Source: an uncultured Gemmatimonadota bacterium | Lineage (GTDB): Bacteria > Gemmatimonadota > Gemmatimonadetes > Gemmatimonadales > Gemmatimonadaceae | Length of the DNA: 40,357 bases | Direction of reading: 5' to 3' | Assembly: GCA_903900795.1 (NCBI GenBank) | Contig: CAIUOO010000482.1 | Coordinates: 1 to 40,357, forward strand | Shown: one piece after another, positions 19,079-26,778 of the stretch | How positions within the stretch are numbered: position 1 is the stretch's first letter | Layout of the letters: each line of letters starts with the position of its first letter | Translations under genes and position numbers: made by a program | The notes under the pieces: model-generated | What the model saw: only the letters and a program-made list of their open reading frames with translations | Database searches by the model: none | Told to the model about the DNA's origin: nothing

Positions 19079-20194
19079 TTAGGCGACGAACGTCGCTGGG
19101 TCCGTATACGACATCCCGAAGGCATCGGCAACGCCCTGGTAGGTCAGCTTTCCTTCGGTCATGTTGAGCCCCTTGAGCAGCGCCCCATTCTCGCGGAGCG
19201 CCTTCTTCCAGCCCTTGTTGGCGAGCAGCAACGTGTACGGAAGGGTCGCGTTCGTCAGCGCCAACGTGGACGTGCGCGGCACCGCTCCGGGCATGTTCGC
19301 CACCCCGTAATGGATGATCCCATCCACGGTGTACGTCGGATTCTCGTGCGTTGTCGGATGGATCGTTTCCACGCAGCCGCCCTGGTCGACGGCGACGTCG
19401 ACAATGACCGCGCCCGGACGCATACGCGACAGGTCTTCACGGCGCACCAGCTTGGGCGCCTTGGCCCCGGGAATCAGCACGCCACCAATCACCAAGTCGC
19501 AGGTACTGATCTGCTCGAGAATGTTATGACGGTTGGAGTGCACGAGTTGCACGTTCGCCGGCATCACGTCCGAGAGGTAGCGCAAGCGCTCGAGCGACAG
19601 ATCGAGAACGACCACCTTGGCACCGAGCCCGGCCGCCATTTTGGCCGCGTTCACGCCCACGATTCCACCGCCGAGGATTACGACCTTGGCCGGCGCCACA
19701 CCCGGGACGCCGCCCAAGAGCACACCACGTCCGCCATAGAGCTTCTCGAGGTACTTCGCCCCTTCCTGGACTGCCATCCGGCCCGCCACCTCGGACATCG
19801 GGATCAGGAGTGGAAGATCGCGGTTGGGCAACTCGACCGTCTCGTACGCGATGCACGTGGCGCCGCTGGCCAGATGCGCGTTCGTGAGCACCTCGTCGGC
19901 CGCGAAGTGAAAGTAGGTGAACAAGGTCAGATCGCGACGCAGGAAGCCCCACTCCTGCTCGATGGGCTCCTTCACCTTCAGTAGCAATTCCGCCTTGCCC
20001 CACGCCGTCGCGGCGTTGGGAACAATCTCTGCGCCAACCGCGCGGTAGGCGTCGTCCTCGAAACCGCTGCCGATGCCGGCACCCGTTTCGACGAAGACCT
20101 GATGGCCGGACGCCGTTAGCGCTTCCGCGCCGGCCGGGACGAGGGCCACACGATTCTCGTTGGTTTTTATCTCTTTGGGTACGCCGATGCGCAT
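19079..20194 (-). CDS. ald: Alanine dehydrogenase
   Basis: NAD-dependent enzyme interconverting L-alanine and pyruvate plus ammonia. 371 residues, the exact family length. It begins RIGVPKEIKTNENRVAL, the typical N-terminus. Lys75 (KVKEP) and His96 (YFHFA) correspond to the known substrate-binding pair of the family. The Rossmann motif ILGGGIVGVNAA is at about 173-184, and VDVAVDQGGC and NMPGAVPRTST follow. The ATG at 20194 has GGA about 11 bases upstream. The frame stays open a further 137 codons 5' into the peptidase gene, but this extension is without similarity and is rejected. It sits 28 bases after the M16 peptidase stop and is the last gene of its block. Confidence 0.96.
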   Translation of the reverse strand: MRIGVPKEIKTNENRVALVPAGAEALTASGHQVFVETGAGIGSGFEDDAYRAVGAEIVPNAATAWGKAELLLKVKEPIEQEWGFLRRDLTLFTYFHFAADEVLTNAHLASGATCIAYETVELPNRDLPLLIPMSEVAGRMAVQEGAKYLEKLYGGRGVLLGGVPGVAPAKVVILGGGIVGVNAAKMAAGLGAKVVVLDLSLERLRYLSDVMPANVQLVHSNRHNILEQISTCDLVIGGVLIPGAKAPKLVRREDLSRMRPGAVIVDVAVDQGGCVETIHPTTHENPTYTVDGIIHYGVANMPGAVPRTSTLALTNATLPYTLLLANKGWKKALRENGALLKGLNMTEGKLTYQGVADAFGMSYTDPATFVA

Positions 20195-20222
20195 GGTCGC
20201 GATTTCCGTTAAGGGTGAGACG

Positions 20223-21461
20223 TCAGCGAACGGCCTTCGGGCCGAGGCTGACGAGAATCTGTCGATCGGGATCGAAGAACTCGCGCGCGACGTCGCGCAC
20301 CTGTTCCAAGTCGATGGCATCCACGAGCGCCTTGAGCTCATCGATGCTGCGGTACGGCTCGCCGTACAACGCCGTGAGCGCTGCGCGATACATGCGCGAC
20401 GACACGCCTTCCATGGACAATACGAGCTGTCCTCGCAACTGCCGCTTGCCGGCGGCGAGGTCGGCCTCAGAGAGCCCACGCATGGCGACGTCACGCAGCA
20501 CGTCGCGAACGGCGTCCAGCGCTTCCTGCGCCGTTTCCGGCGCGCTGGCGAGATATACGCCGTGCGCGCCGGCGTCGGCGTACGAGCTGCTGAAGGTCTG
20601 CACACTATAGGCGAGGCCCAACTCTTCGCGCACCTTCTGAAACAAGCGGGAGCTCATCCCACCGCCAATGAGCATATCGAGCAGCGCGAAGGCATACCGC
20701 CGAGGATCGCCGAAGGCGATGCCCTGCCCGCCCAGCACGATGTGCGTCTGCGCAATATCTTTGCGCGACACATGTTCGCTGTGCGCGCCGGCGGCTTCCA
20801 CCGGATCGAGCGGAAAGGGCGTCATGTCGCCGCGGTTCCGCGTGATCCACCCCGTGCCCTGCAGGACGTCGAGTAGTTGGTCGTGCTCCACGCGGCCGGA
20901 TGCCGCGACGACGAGACGGCCGGGATGGTAGGCGCGCTCGTGCAGATCGTGTAGATCCGCCACCGAGAGCGCCTTTACGGTGTCCCGCGTGCCGAGAATC
21001 GGGAAACCGTGCGGATGATCACCCCAAACGGCACGATTGTGCACATCGAAGATGATGTCGTCGGGCGTGTCATCGACCATGCTGATCTCCTCGAGAATCA
21101 CCTTCCGCTCGAGGGCCAGATCGGCCTGACGCAACAACGGCTCGAAAATCAACTCCCCGATGACCGATGCGGCCTCTGGAAGATGTTCGTCAAGCACGCG
21201 TGCCTGGTACGACGTGTGTTCACGCTCGGTGTACGCATCGAGCGACCCGCCCAGCGTTTCAAGCGCGAGCGCGATCTGCTGAGCACTACGCGTGCGCGTG
21301 CCCTTGAACACCATGTGTTCGAGCAGATGAGAGACACCCATCTGTTCGGGTCGTTCATGCAGCGTTGCGGCGCGGACCCATGCCCCGAAAGCAACCGACC
21401 GCGCCCCCGGAACGGATTCCGAGAGCACGGTCAGTCCATTGGGCAGATCCGTACGGTGCAA
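20223..21461 (-). CDS. M16 family zinc metallopeptidase (YmxG/processing peptidase-like)
   Basis: Zinc peptidase of the pitrilysin/processing-peptidase family. The inverted zinc motif HxxEH is HLLEH (His45, Glu48, His49 from the start used here), with the distal Glu in ILEEISM. A second M16 domain with GGGMSSRLFQKVREELGLAYSV follows. About 412 residues. The context rpsO-pnp-M16 matches the Bacillus-type arrangement in which ymxG/mlpA lies just downstream of pnp, and a cytoplasmic role is usual there. The start is uncertain. TTG 21461 gives the compact family N-terminus, several GTG codons lie upstream, and a GTG at 21557 would overlap the pnp tail by 71 bases. Confidence 0.9.
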   Translation of the reverse strand: MHRTDLPNGLTVLSESVPGARSVAFGAWVRAATLHERPEQMGVSHLLEHMVFKGTRTRSAQQIALALETLGGSLDAYTEREHTSYQARVLDEHLPEAASVIGELIFEPLLRQADLALERKVILEEISMVDDTPDDIIFDVHNRAVWGDHPHGFPILGTRDTVKALSVADLHDLHERAYHPGRLVVAASGRVEHDQLLDVLQGTGWITRNRGDMTPFPLDPVEAAGAHSEHVSRKDIAQTHIVLGGQGIAFGDPRRYAFALLDMLIGGGMSSRLFQKVREELGLAYSVQTFSSSYADAGAHGVYLASAPETAQEALDAVRDVLRDVAMRGLSEADLAAGKRQLRGQLVLSMEGVSSRMYRAALTALYGEPYRSIDELKALVDAIDLEQVRDVAREFFDPDRQILVSLGPKAVR

Positions 21462-21486
21462 CGTGGGCGCTTGCGCGCCCGATGTG

Positions 21487-23682
21487 TTAGCGCCGATCGC
21501 GACCACCACCACCGCTCCGTCCACCGCTGCGACCACCACGATCGCCACCGTCTTCACGACGCGGCGGGCGCTCGCCCGGCGTTTCTTCCGGCATGCCTTC
21601 GGGGCGCGGGAGCAGCGCCTTCATTGACAGACGGAGACGTCCACGCTCATCGCGATCGACCAGCTTGACGGTGACGCGATCGCCCTTCTTGACCACGTCT
21701 TCCGGCTTCTCGACACGTTCCCACTTCATCTCGGACACGTGCAGCAACGCTTCGGTGCCCGGCATGATCTCGATGAACGCGCCGAACGCCGTCACGGTCT
21801 TGACCGTGCCCTCGTACGTCTCGCCCACAACCGCCTCAGCGGTCATGCCTTCGACCATCTTGCGCGCGCGCTCCATCGACTCGGCACCGACGGCGGCGAT
21901 CGTCACCGTACCATCGTCGTCGACCGTGAGCTCGGCACCCGTCTCCTCCTGAATACCACGGATGTTCTTGCCCTTCGGTCCGATGAGTTCGCCGATCTTG
22001 TCGACCGGGATCTGCACCGTCACGATCCGCGGCGCGTACTTCGAGAGATCGGCGCGCGGCGCGGCGAGCGCCTTGTCCATCTCGGCGAGGATGTGCAGGC
22101 GGCCTTCCTTGGCCTGCAGCAACGCCTCTTCCATGATCTTGAGGTCGAGCCCCTCGATCTTGATGTCCATCTGGATCGACGTGATGCCGTCCTTCGTGCC
22201 CGCGACCTTGAAGTCCATGTCGCCGAGATGGTCTTCGGTGCCGAGGATGTCGGTGAGGATTGCGTACTTGTCGCCTTCCTTGATGAGACCCATCGCCACA
22301 CCGGCGACGGCGGCCTTCATGGGCACGCCGGCATCGAACAGGGCGAGCGAGCCGCCGCAGACCGAGGCCATCGAGGACGAGCCGTTCGACTCGAGGACTT
22401 CCGACACGATACGGATCGTGTACGGGAAATCAGCGAAGTCTGGCAGCACACCCTGCAGGGCGCGCTCGGCCAGGTTGCCGTGGCCGATTTCGCGGCGGCT
22501 GGTGCCACGCATCGGACGCACTTCACCAGTCGAGAACGGCGGGAAGTTGTAGTGCAGCATGAAGGAGCGCGTGGTCTCGCCCGCTTCGTTGATCGTGTCG
22601 AGACGCTGCGCATCCTTTGCGGTACCGAGCGTCGCGGCGACGAGCGCCTGCGTCTGGCCACGCGTGAAGAGCGAGGAGCCATGCGCACGAGGCAGCACGC
22701 TGTTGTCGATGCTGATGCCGCGCACTTCGTCGGGCTTGCGGCCGTCGACACGCAGATTGGTGCTTAGCACCTGCGCGCGCAGCTCGTTGTACTCGACATC
22801 GCCCAGGACATTGTGAATGTCCTTCGCGTTGTCGGGGAACTCGACGAGCAATTCGGCCGCGGCTGCCTTCTTGACCTTCTCGATCGCTTCGATGCGCGTG
22901 TGCTTGTCCTTCTGGTTCAGCGCTTCGCGAATGCGACCAGAGGCATGTTCCTTCGTGCGGGTGATGACGGCGTCGGGCGACTCCGTCTTCGTCCACGCCA
23001 TCTTCGGCACCTGCACCTTGGCCAGCAGTTCGTTCTGCATCGCGATGAGCTCGCGGATGCCGTCGTGCGAGAGGCGCAGCGACTCGAGGACGTCGGATTC
23101 CGACACTTCGAGCGCGCCACCTTCAACCATTACGATGGAGTCCTGCGAACCGGCGACGATCAGCTCCATGTCGGAGAAGGCCAGCTGCTGGAACGTCGGG
23201 TTGAGCACCCAGTGTCCCTGCACGCGACCGACGCGCACACCGCCGATCGGACCCATGAACGGGATCTTCGAGGCGTTCAGCGCAAACGACGTGGCGAGCA
23301 GCGCGAGCACATCGGCGTCGTTCTCCTGGTCGGCGGAGATGACGTACACGAAGACCTGCACTTCATTCTTGAAGCCTTCCGGGAACAGCGGGCGAATCGA
23401 GCGATCGATGATGCGGCACGCCAGGATCTCGTGATCATGGGGCCGCCCTTCGCGCTTGATGAATCCGCCCGGGATCTTGCCGGCGGCGTAGGTCTTCTCC
23501 TTGTACTCAACCGTCAAGGGGAAGAAGGGGAGCGGACTCTGGTTCTCGCTCACGGTAACGGCGGCGAGAACCATTGTCTCGCCGAATTGTACGATCGCGG
23601 AACCCGCCGCCTGCTTCGCCATACGACCGGTCTCGATGACCAGGGGGCGACCGGCGAACGTCCGCTCGATTCGATGCATCAT
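21487..23682 (-). CDS. pnp: Polyribonucleotide nucleotidyltransferase (PNPase) with Gly/Arg-rich tail
   Basis: Phosphorolytic 3'-5' exoribonuclease of RNA decay; 731 residues. Domains in order: first RNase PH domain (about 5-225, with TYAAGKIPGGFIKREGRP and RIIDRSIRPLFP), helical linker, and second RNase PH domain (about 310-545) with SRREIGHGNLAERAL and the catalytic-region GDMDFKVAGT. The KH domain contains IGPKGKNIRGIQEETG, and the S1 domain contains VKTVTAFGAFIEIMPGTEALLHVSE. A tail of about 35 residues is rich in Pro, Glu, then Gly/Arg (RGG-like). The ATG at 23682 (or the next codon) precedes HRIERTFAGRPL, and a TTG at 23709 is less likely. It follows rpsO after a strong hairpin, as in many bacteria. 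Confidence 0.97.
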   Translation of the reverse strand: MMHRIERTFAGRPLVIETGRMAKQAAGSAIVQFGETMVLAAVTVSENQSPLPFFPLTVEYKEKTYAAGKIPGGFIKREGRPHDHEILACRIIDRSIRPLFPEGFKNEVQVFVYVISADQENDADVLALLATSFALNASKIPFMGPIGGVRVGRVQGHWVLNPTFQQLAFSDMELIVAGSQDSIVMVEGGALEVSESDVLESLRLSHDGIRELIAMQNELLAKVQVPKMAWTKTESPDAVITRTKEHASGRIREALNQKDKHTRIEAIEKVKKAAAAELLVEFPDNAKDIHNVLGDVEYNELRAQVLSTNLRVDGRKPDEVRGISIDNSVLPRAHGSSLFTRGQTQALVAATLGTAKDAQRLDTINEAGETTRSFMLHYNFPPFSTGEVRPMRGTSRREIGHGNLAERALQGVLPDFADFPYTIRIVSEVLESNGSSSMASVCGGSLALFDAGVPMKAAVAGVAMGLIKEGDKYAILTDILGTEDHLGDMDFKVAGTKDGITSIQMDIKIEGLDLKIMEEALLQAKEGRLHILAEMDKALAAPRADLSKYAPRIVTVQIPVDKIGELIGPKGKNIRGIQEETGAELTVDDDGTVTIAAVGAESMERARKMVEGMTAEAVVGETYEGTVKTVTAFGAFIEIMPGTEALLHVSEMKWERVEKPEDVVKKGDRVTVKLVDRDERGRLRLSMKALLPRPEGMPEETPGERPPRREDGGDRGGRSGGRSGGGGRDRR

Positions 23683-23711
23683 CTGCTGAATAGCCTCATG
23701 AGAACGCAAAT

Positions 23712-23740
23712 CGCGCGGGAGGCATGACTGCCCCCGCGCG
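23712..23740 (-). terminator. Strong hairpin between rpsO and pnp (attenuator/RNase processing site)
   Basis: CGCGCGGG pairs with CCCGCGCG (8 bp). After one bulged A, GGCA pairs with TGCC around a TGAC loop, giving a 12-bp stem. It lies between the rpsO stop (23761) and the pnp start. Only a short ATTT follows on the minus strand, so it may be a partial terminator. In E. coli a hairpin at the same place is cut by RNase III and is the target of PNPase autocontrol, and an equivalent role here is an inference. Confidence 0.65.
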
Positions 23741-23760
23741 ACGACATGGCGTGGTCCGAC

Positions 23761-24021
23761 TTAGTATCGGAGACCAAGGTCCTGCACGAGCGTGCGATAC
23801 TGCTGCACGTCCGTACGCTTCAGATAGTCGAGCAGGCGGCGACGCTTGCCCACCATCTTGAGTAGCCCGCGGCGACCATGATGGTCCTTCGCGTGCGTAC
23901 GAAAGTGTCCCGTGAGGTAGTTGATGCGATCCGTAAGGATGGCAACCTGAACCCGGGTCGATCCGGTGTCCACATCGTGGGACCGGTACTTGTCGATCGT
24001 GAGTGCCTTATCGAACGCCAT
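23761..24021 (-). CDS. rpsO: 30S ribosomal protein S15
   Basis: Primary 16S rRNA-binding protein of the small subunit platform; 86 residues, typical length. The conserved blocks [37 protein letters not shown] and [15 protein letters not shown] cover the whole protein. ATG 24021 (MAFDKALT) is chosen by family fit, with a GAGA-like element about 12 bases upstream. A 43-codon open extension 5' runs through the promoter region and is not coding. S15 commonly represses its own mRNA; no leader structure was assigned with confidence. Confidence 0.97.
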   Translation of the reverse strand: MAFDKALTIDKYRSHDVDTGSTRVQVAILTDRINYLTGHFRTHAKDHHGRRGLLKMVGKRRRLLDYLKRTDVQQYRTLVQDLGLRY

Positions 24022-24086
24022 CGTCGTAATATTCTCAGCGCGTGTCGTGCGCAGCCTTTTGTGCGCGCAATAGTAGGAAGAATAAT

Positions 24087-24115
24087 AGATTAGTCCGTCT
24101 TGCCCCGCCTGTAAA
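24087..24115 (-). promoter_or_regulatory. Possible sigma70-type promoter of rpsO-pnp
   Basis: On the minus strand TTTACA (24115-24110, five of six to TTGACA) is followed after 17 bases by TAATCT (24092-24087). An overlapping AT-rich TATTAT (24087-24082) is an alternative -10 with a longer spacer. The site is about 65 bases upstream of the rpsO ATG and in the only AT-rich patch of this gap. It overlaps the ribosome-binding region of the plus-strand kinase remnant. Confidence 0.45.
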
Positions 24116-24125
24116 GGACCTGTAC

Positions 24126-24321
24126 GTGCCTGAGCGCTATTTGGGGCCAAGAATCGGCAAATACCAAGTGACCGGCATCTCGGTTCGGGCGCCTTCTCAG
24201 GGGTATACGAGGCGATCGACCAGGCGTTAGAGGCGGTGGTCGCCCTGAAAATCCTACGGCTGGATTTTCAGGGACAGGGGCCCGCTGAAGTCCGCTTCCG
24301 TCGAGAAGCGGGCACCGCGGC
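24126..24321 (+). pseudogene. Ser/Thr protein kinase remnant: N-lobe only, frameshifted and truncated
   Basis: From a GTG at 24126, with AAAGGA seven bases upstream, the frame reads [17 protein letters not shown], the usual opening of a Pkn/PASTA-type kinase. After ATC at 24177 the frame must shift by one base (a single base lost near 24179). It then reads [17 protein letters not shown], the glycine-rich ATP loop, and [13 protein letters not shown] with the ATP-binding Lys at 24247-24249. GPAEVRFRREAGTAA follows, with the helix-C Glu. Kinase similarity then stops: there is no HRD catalytic loop, no DFG and no membrane segment before the convergent rseP end at 24422. The 100 bases 24322-24421 show nothing recognisable. 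An eroded gene is the simplest reading; a sequencing error would explain only the frameshift, not the truncation. Confidence 0.8.
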
Positions 24322-24421
24322 GACGCAAGGCCGATCGAAAACCGTTTCGTGCCCCACCACGGCGGTGCTGTCGTCACCGGCAACGATCTCGAAACGCGCG
24401 GCGACCGTGGCGTGCATCGAC

Positions 24422-25606
24422 TCAGTTCGTGAAGAGATTGCGCAGATCATTGAACGTGACGAGCACGATCAAGGCCAGCACGGCCAGGACGCCAACACGG
24501 GCAAAGCCCTCGCGCACGCGACCACTGAACGCGCTACCCTTCACGCGCTCGGCCAGCACCAACAGGATCTGTCCGCCGTCGAGCACCGGAATCGGGACGA
24601 GATTCAGAATGGCGATGTTAAGGCTGAGGAAAGCGATCAACGACCACAGTGTTTCCGAACCGCGCTTCGCCGCCTGCACCGACGTGCGCGCGATCTGAAT
24701 TGGCCCCCCAAGATTCTTGGCCGACACTTCTCCGGACACCAACCCGCCGAGTACGGACGCGACACTCGTCGCCATACGCCACGTCGCCTCTCCACCCGCC
24801 GACATCGACTCGACGAAGCTCAGTGTCTCATTAACCGTTGACGCGCGGACCTGAACGCCGATCCGGCCAACGGTCCTCTTGCCTCCAGTTACCGGATCGT
24901 CGATTTCCGCCGTCTGCGGCGTAATGTCCTTCGTGAAGCGCACGTCGCCGCGCTGAATCTCGACGCGCAGTGTGCCGGACGTCACCGGAGCCACGGCGTC
25001 GAGCACCTCGTCCCACGCTCGGATCGGATGGCCGTTAATCCCCACGATGCGATCACCGCCAGTAAGTCCGGCGACGGCCGCCGGTGCCCCGGCTACGACC
25101 GAATCGATCACCGCCGGCACGTAGGTGTTGCCCGCGCGATAGTAGATGCCGGTGGATACGACGAGCGTGAGCAGGATGTTCATGATCACACCCGCCGACA
25201 GAATAAACACACGGGCGAACGTCGATTTGTTCTCCACCCAGCGGTCGGCCGGCACGGCCTTGGGGCCGAACGGAGCCATCGATTCATCGTCCCACAATGC
25301 AGGGGACACATCAGCGGGGCGCTCGATCGCCGCGCCGAGTGAGCCGCGATCACTCCCGCCTTCGATGCCTGCCATCGACTCATCATCCCGGCTCGCCATC
25401 CGCACGAACCCGCCGAGCGGGATCAGCGACACGCGATAATCCGTCTCTCCGCGGCGCACGCCGAATAGCCGGTTGCCCCATCCGAGCGAGAAGACGGGCG
25501 CATAGACGCCGGTGAGCTTGGCGGCGAGGAAGTGCCCGAGCTCGTGCACAAAAACGACCAGGCCGAAGACGAGCAACGGCGCGATGTACGGTGTAATCGA
25601 GGACAT
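24422..25606 (-). CDS. rseP: RseP/site-2 family intramembrane metalloprotease
   Basis: Inner-membrane zinc protease of regulated intramembrane proteolysis, for example release of sigma factors from anti-sigma proteins. 394 residues. The zinc motif HELGH is at residues 21-25 in the first membrane helix. A PDZ domain spans about 160-240 (AGAPAAVAGLTGGDRIVGINGHPI across its ligand loop). The second active-site motif NLVPIPVLDGGQ is near residue 340, with a final hydrophobic helix. Between GGFVRM (about 70) and the second helix lies an acidic insert in which DDESMA occurs twice (74-79 and 106-111). ATG 25606 lies five bases after the dxr stop, the common dxr-rseP pairing. Confidence 0.95.
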   Translation of the reverse strand: MSSITPYIAPLLVFGLVVFVHELGHFLAAKLTGVYAPVFSLGWGNRLFGVRRGETDYRVSLIPLGGFVRMASRDDESMAGIEGGSDRGSLGAAIERPADVSPALWDDESMAPFGPKAVPADRWVENKSTFARVFILSAGVIMNILLTLVVSTGIYYRAGNTYVPAVIDSVVAGAPAAVAGLTGGDRIVGINGHPIRAWDEVLDAVAPVTSGTLRVEIQRGDVRFTKDITPQTAEIDDPVTGGKRTVGRIGVQVRASTVNETLSFVESMSAGGEATWRMATSVASVLGGLVSGEVSAKNLGGPIQIARTSVQAAKRGSETLWSLIAFLSLNIAILNLVPIPVLDGGQILLVLAERVKGSAFSGRVREGFARVGVLAVLALIVLVTFNDLRNLFTN

Positions 25607-25611
25607 CAGTA

Positions 25612-26778
25612 TCAGTACCCCACCTGGGCATTCACGTGGTCGCGCGCCGCGGCATCCGCTCGAAGCAGTTCATCGAGGGACGTGCCCGGCGCGCCAGCAA
25701 ACTCGTGCAGCGCAGCCGACACGCGCTCGGCGATCCCAGAGAAGCTGAGTCGACCGGCCAAAAAGTGAGCGACAGCGACTTCGTTGGCCGCGTTGAAGAC
25801 CGCCGGCGCTGCGCCTCCACGCCGTCCTGCGTCGATTCCGAGCCGCAGCATCGGAAAATCCGCGTACCGCACGGTTTCAAAACTCAGCCCCCCAAGTGCA
25901 ACAGGATCAAAGGATGGTACGCCGGAATCGGGAACACGTTCCGGATAGGTCAGGGCGTACAGGATGGGCAGTTCCATGGATGGGACGCCCATCTGTGCAA
26001 GCACGCTGCCATCCACGAACTCCACGAAGGAGTGGATGATGCTCTGCGGGTGCACCACGACATCAATCCGATCGTATGGTACCCCGAACAGATGGTGTGC
26101 TTCGATCACCTCAAGGGCCTTGTTCGCCAAGGTGGCGCTGTCGATCGTGATTTTGCTTCCCATCTGCCACGTCGGATGCTTCAATGCGTCCGTCACCGTG
26201 GCGGCAGCGATATGTTCAGTTGGCCACGTACGAAATGGACCGCCCGAGGCGGTAAGTACGAGTCGTCGCACTTCGTGAGGCTGACGACCTGCCAGGCACT
26301 GCAGGATCGCCGAATGCTCACTGTCGACCGGCACCAACTCACCGCCGTGGCGGCGCGCCGTGTCCGTCACGATCGCCCCCGCGACCACCAGCGTCTCCTT
26401 GTTGGCCAAGGCCACGCGCTTGCCCATACGAAGTGCGGCCAGCGTCGCCGGTAAACCCGCCGCTCCGACGACGGCATTGATCACGATCTGTGCATCAGGG
26501 TGCGTCGCCGCGGCCACGAGACAGTCGGCACCGACCCCCCAGCTGTCTGGCGCATCGGTGTGCGGCTGCACAAGTCCGGCGAACGAAGGCCTCCACGTCC
26601 GGACCTGCTCGGCGAGCGCCGCCAGGTTGCCGTTGGCCGTGAGCGCCACCGGCACAAAGCGATCCCGCTGTCGCGCCAGCACGCGCAGCGCACTGGTCCC
26701 GATTGATCCGGTTGACCCGAGGATGGCGACACCGGCTGGTGTGGCCGAAGTCGCCCCGGCCGTGACGGCTGGCGTCAT
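25612..26778 (-). CDS. dxr: 1-deoxy-D-xylulose 5-phosphate reductoisomerase
   Basis: Second enzyme of the MEP isoprenoid pathway; NADPH-dependent conversion of DXP to MEP. 388 residues. The nucleotide-binding GSTGSIG is at 21-27. Metal-site residues are in DSEHSA (Asp152, Glu154) and in NKALEVIEA (Glu223). The flexible-loop block KHPTWQMGSKITIDSAT and the C-terminal APAVFNAANEVAV helix region are present. ATG 26778 overlaps the cdsA stop as ATGA, indicating coupled translation. The pathway product feeds UppS, encoded two genes upstream. Confidence 0.97.
   Translation of the reverse strand: MTPAVTAGATSATPAGVAILGSTGSIGTSALRVLARQRDRFVPVALTANGNLAALAEQVRTWRPSFAGLVQPHTDAPDSWGVGADCLVAAATHPDAQIVINAVVGAAGLPATLAALRMGKRVALANKETLVVAGAIVTDTARRHGGELVPVDSEHSAILQCLAGRQPHEVRRLVLTASGGPFRTWPTEHIAAATVTDALKHPTWQMGSKITIDSATLANKALEVIEAHHLFGVPYDRIDVVVHPQSIIHSFVEFVDGSVLAQMGVPSMELPILYALTYPERVPDSGVPSFDPVALGGLSFETVRYADFPMLRLGIDAGRRGGAAPAVFNAANEVAVAHFLAGRLSFSGIAERVSAALHEFAGAPGTSLDELLRADAAARDHVNAQVGY

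Noticed and set aside
20195-20605. N-terminal extension of ald by 137 codons
   Set aside because: It lies inside the M16 peptidase gene in another frame, and the family N-terminus begins exactly at the ATG at 20194.
24236-24841. Plus-strand open frame of 201 codons starting in the kinase remnant
   Set aside because: Only the first part is kinase-like; the rest is antisense to the end of rseP. Treated as part of the pseudogene, not as a gene.
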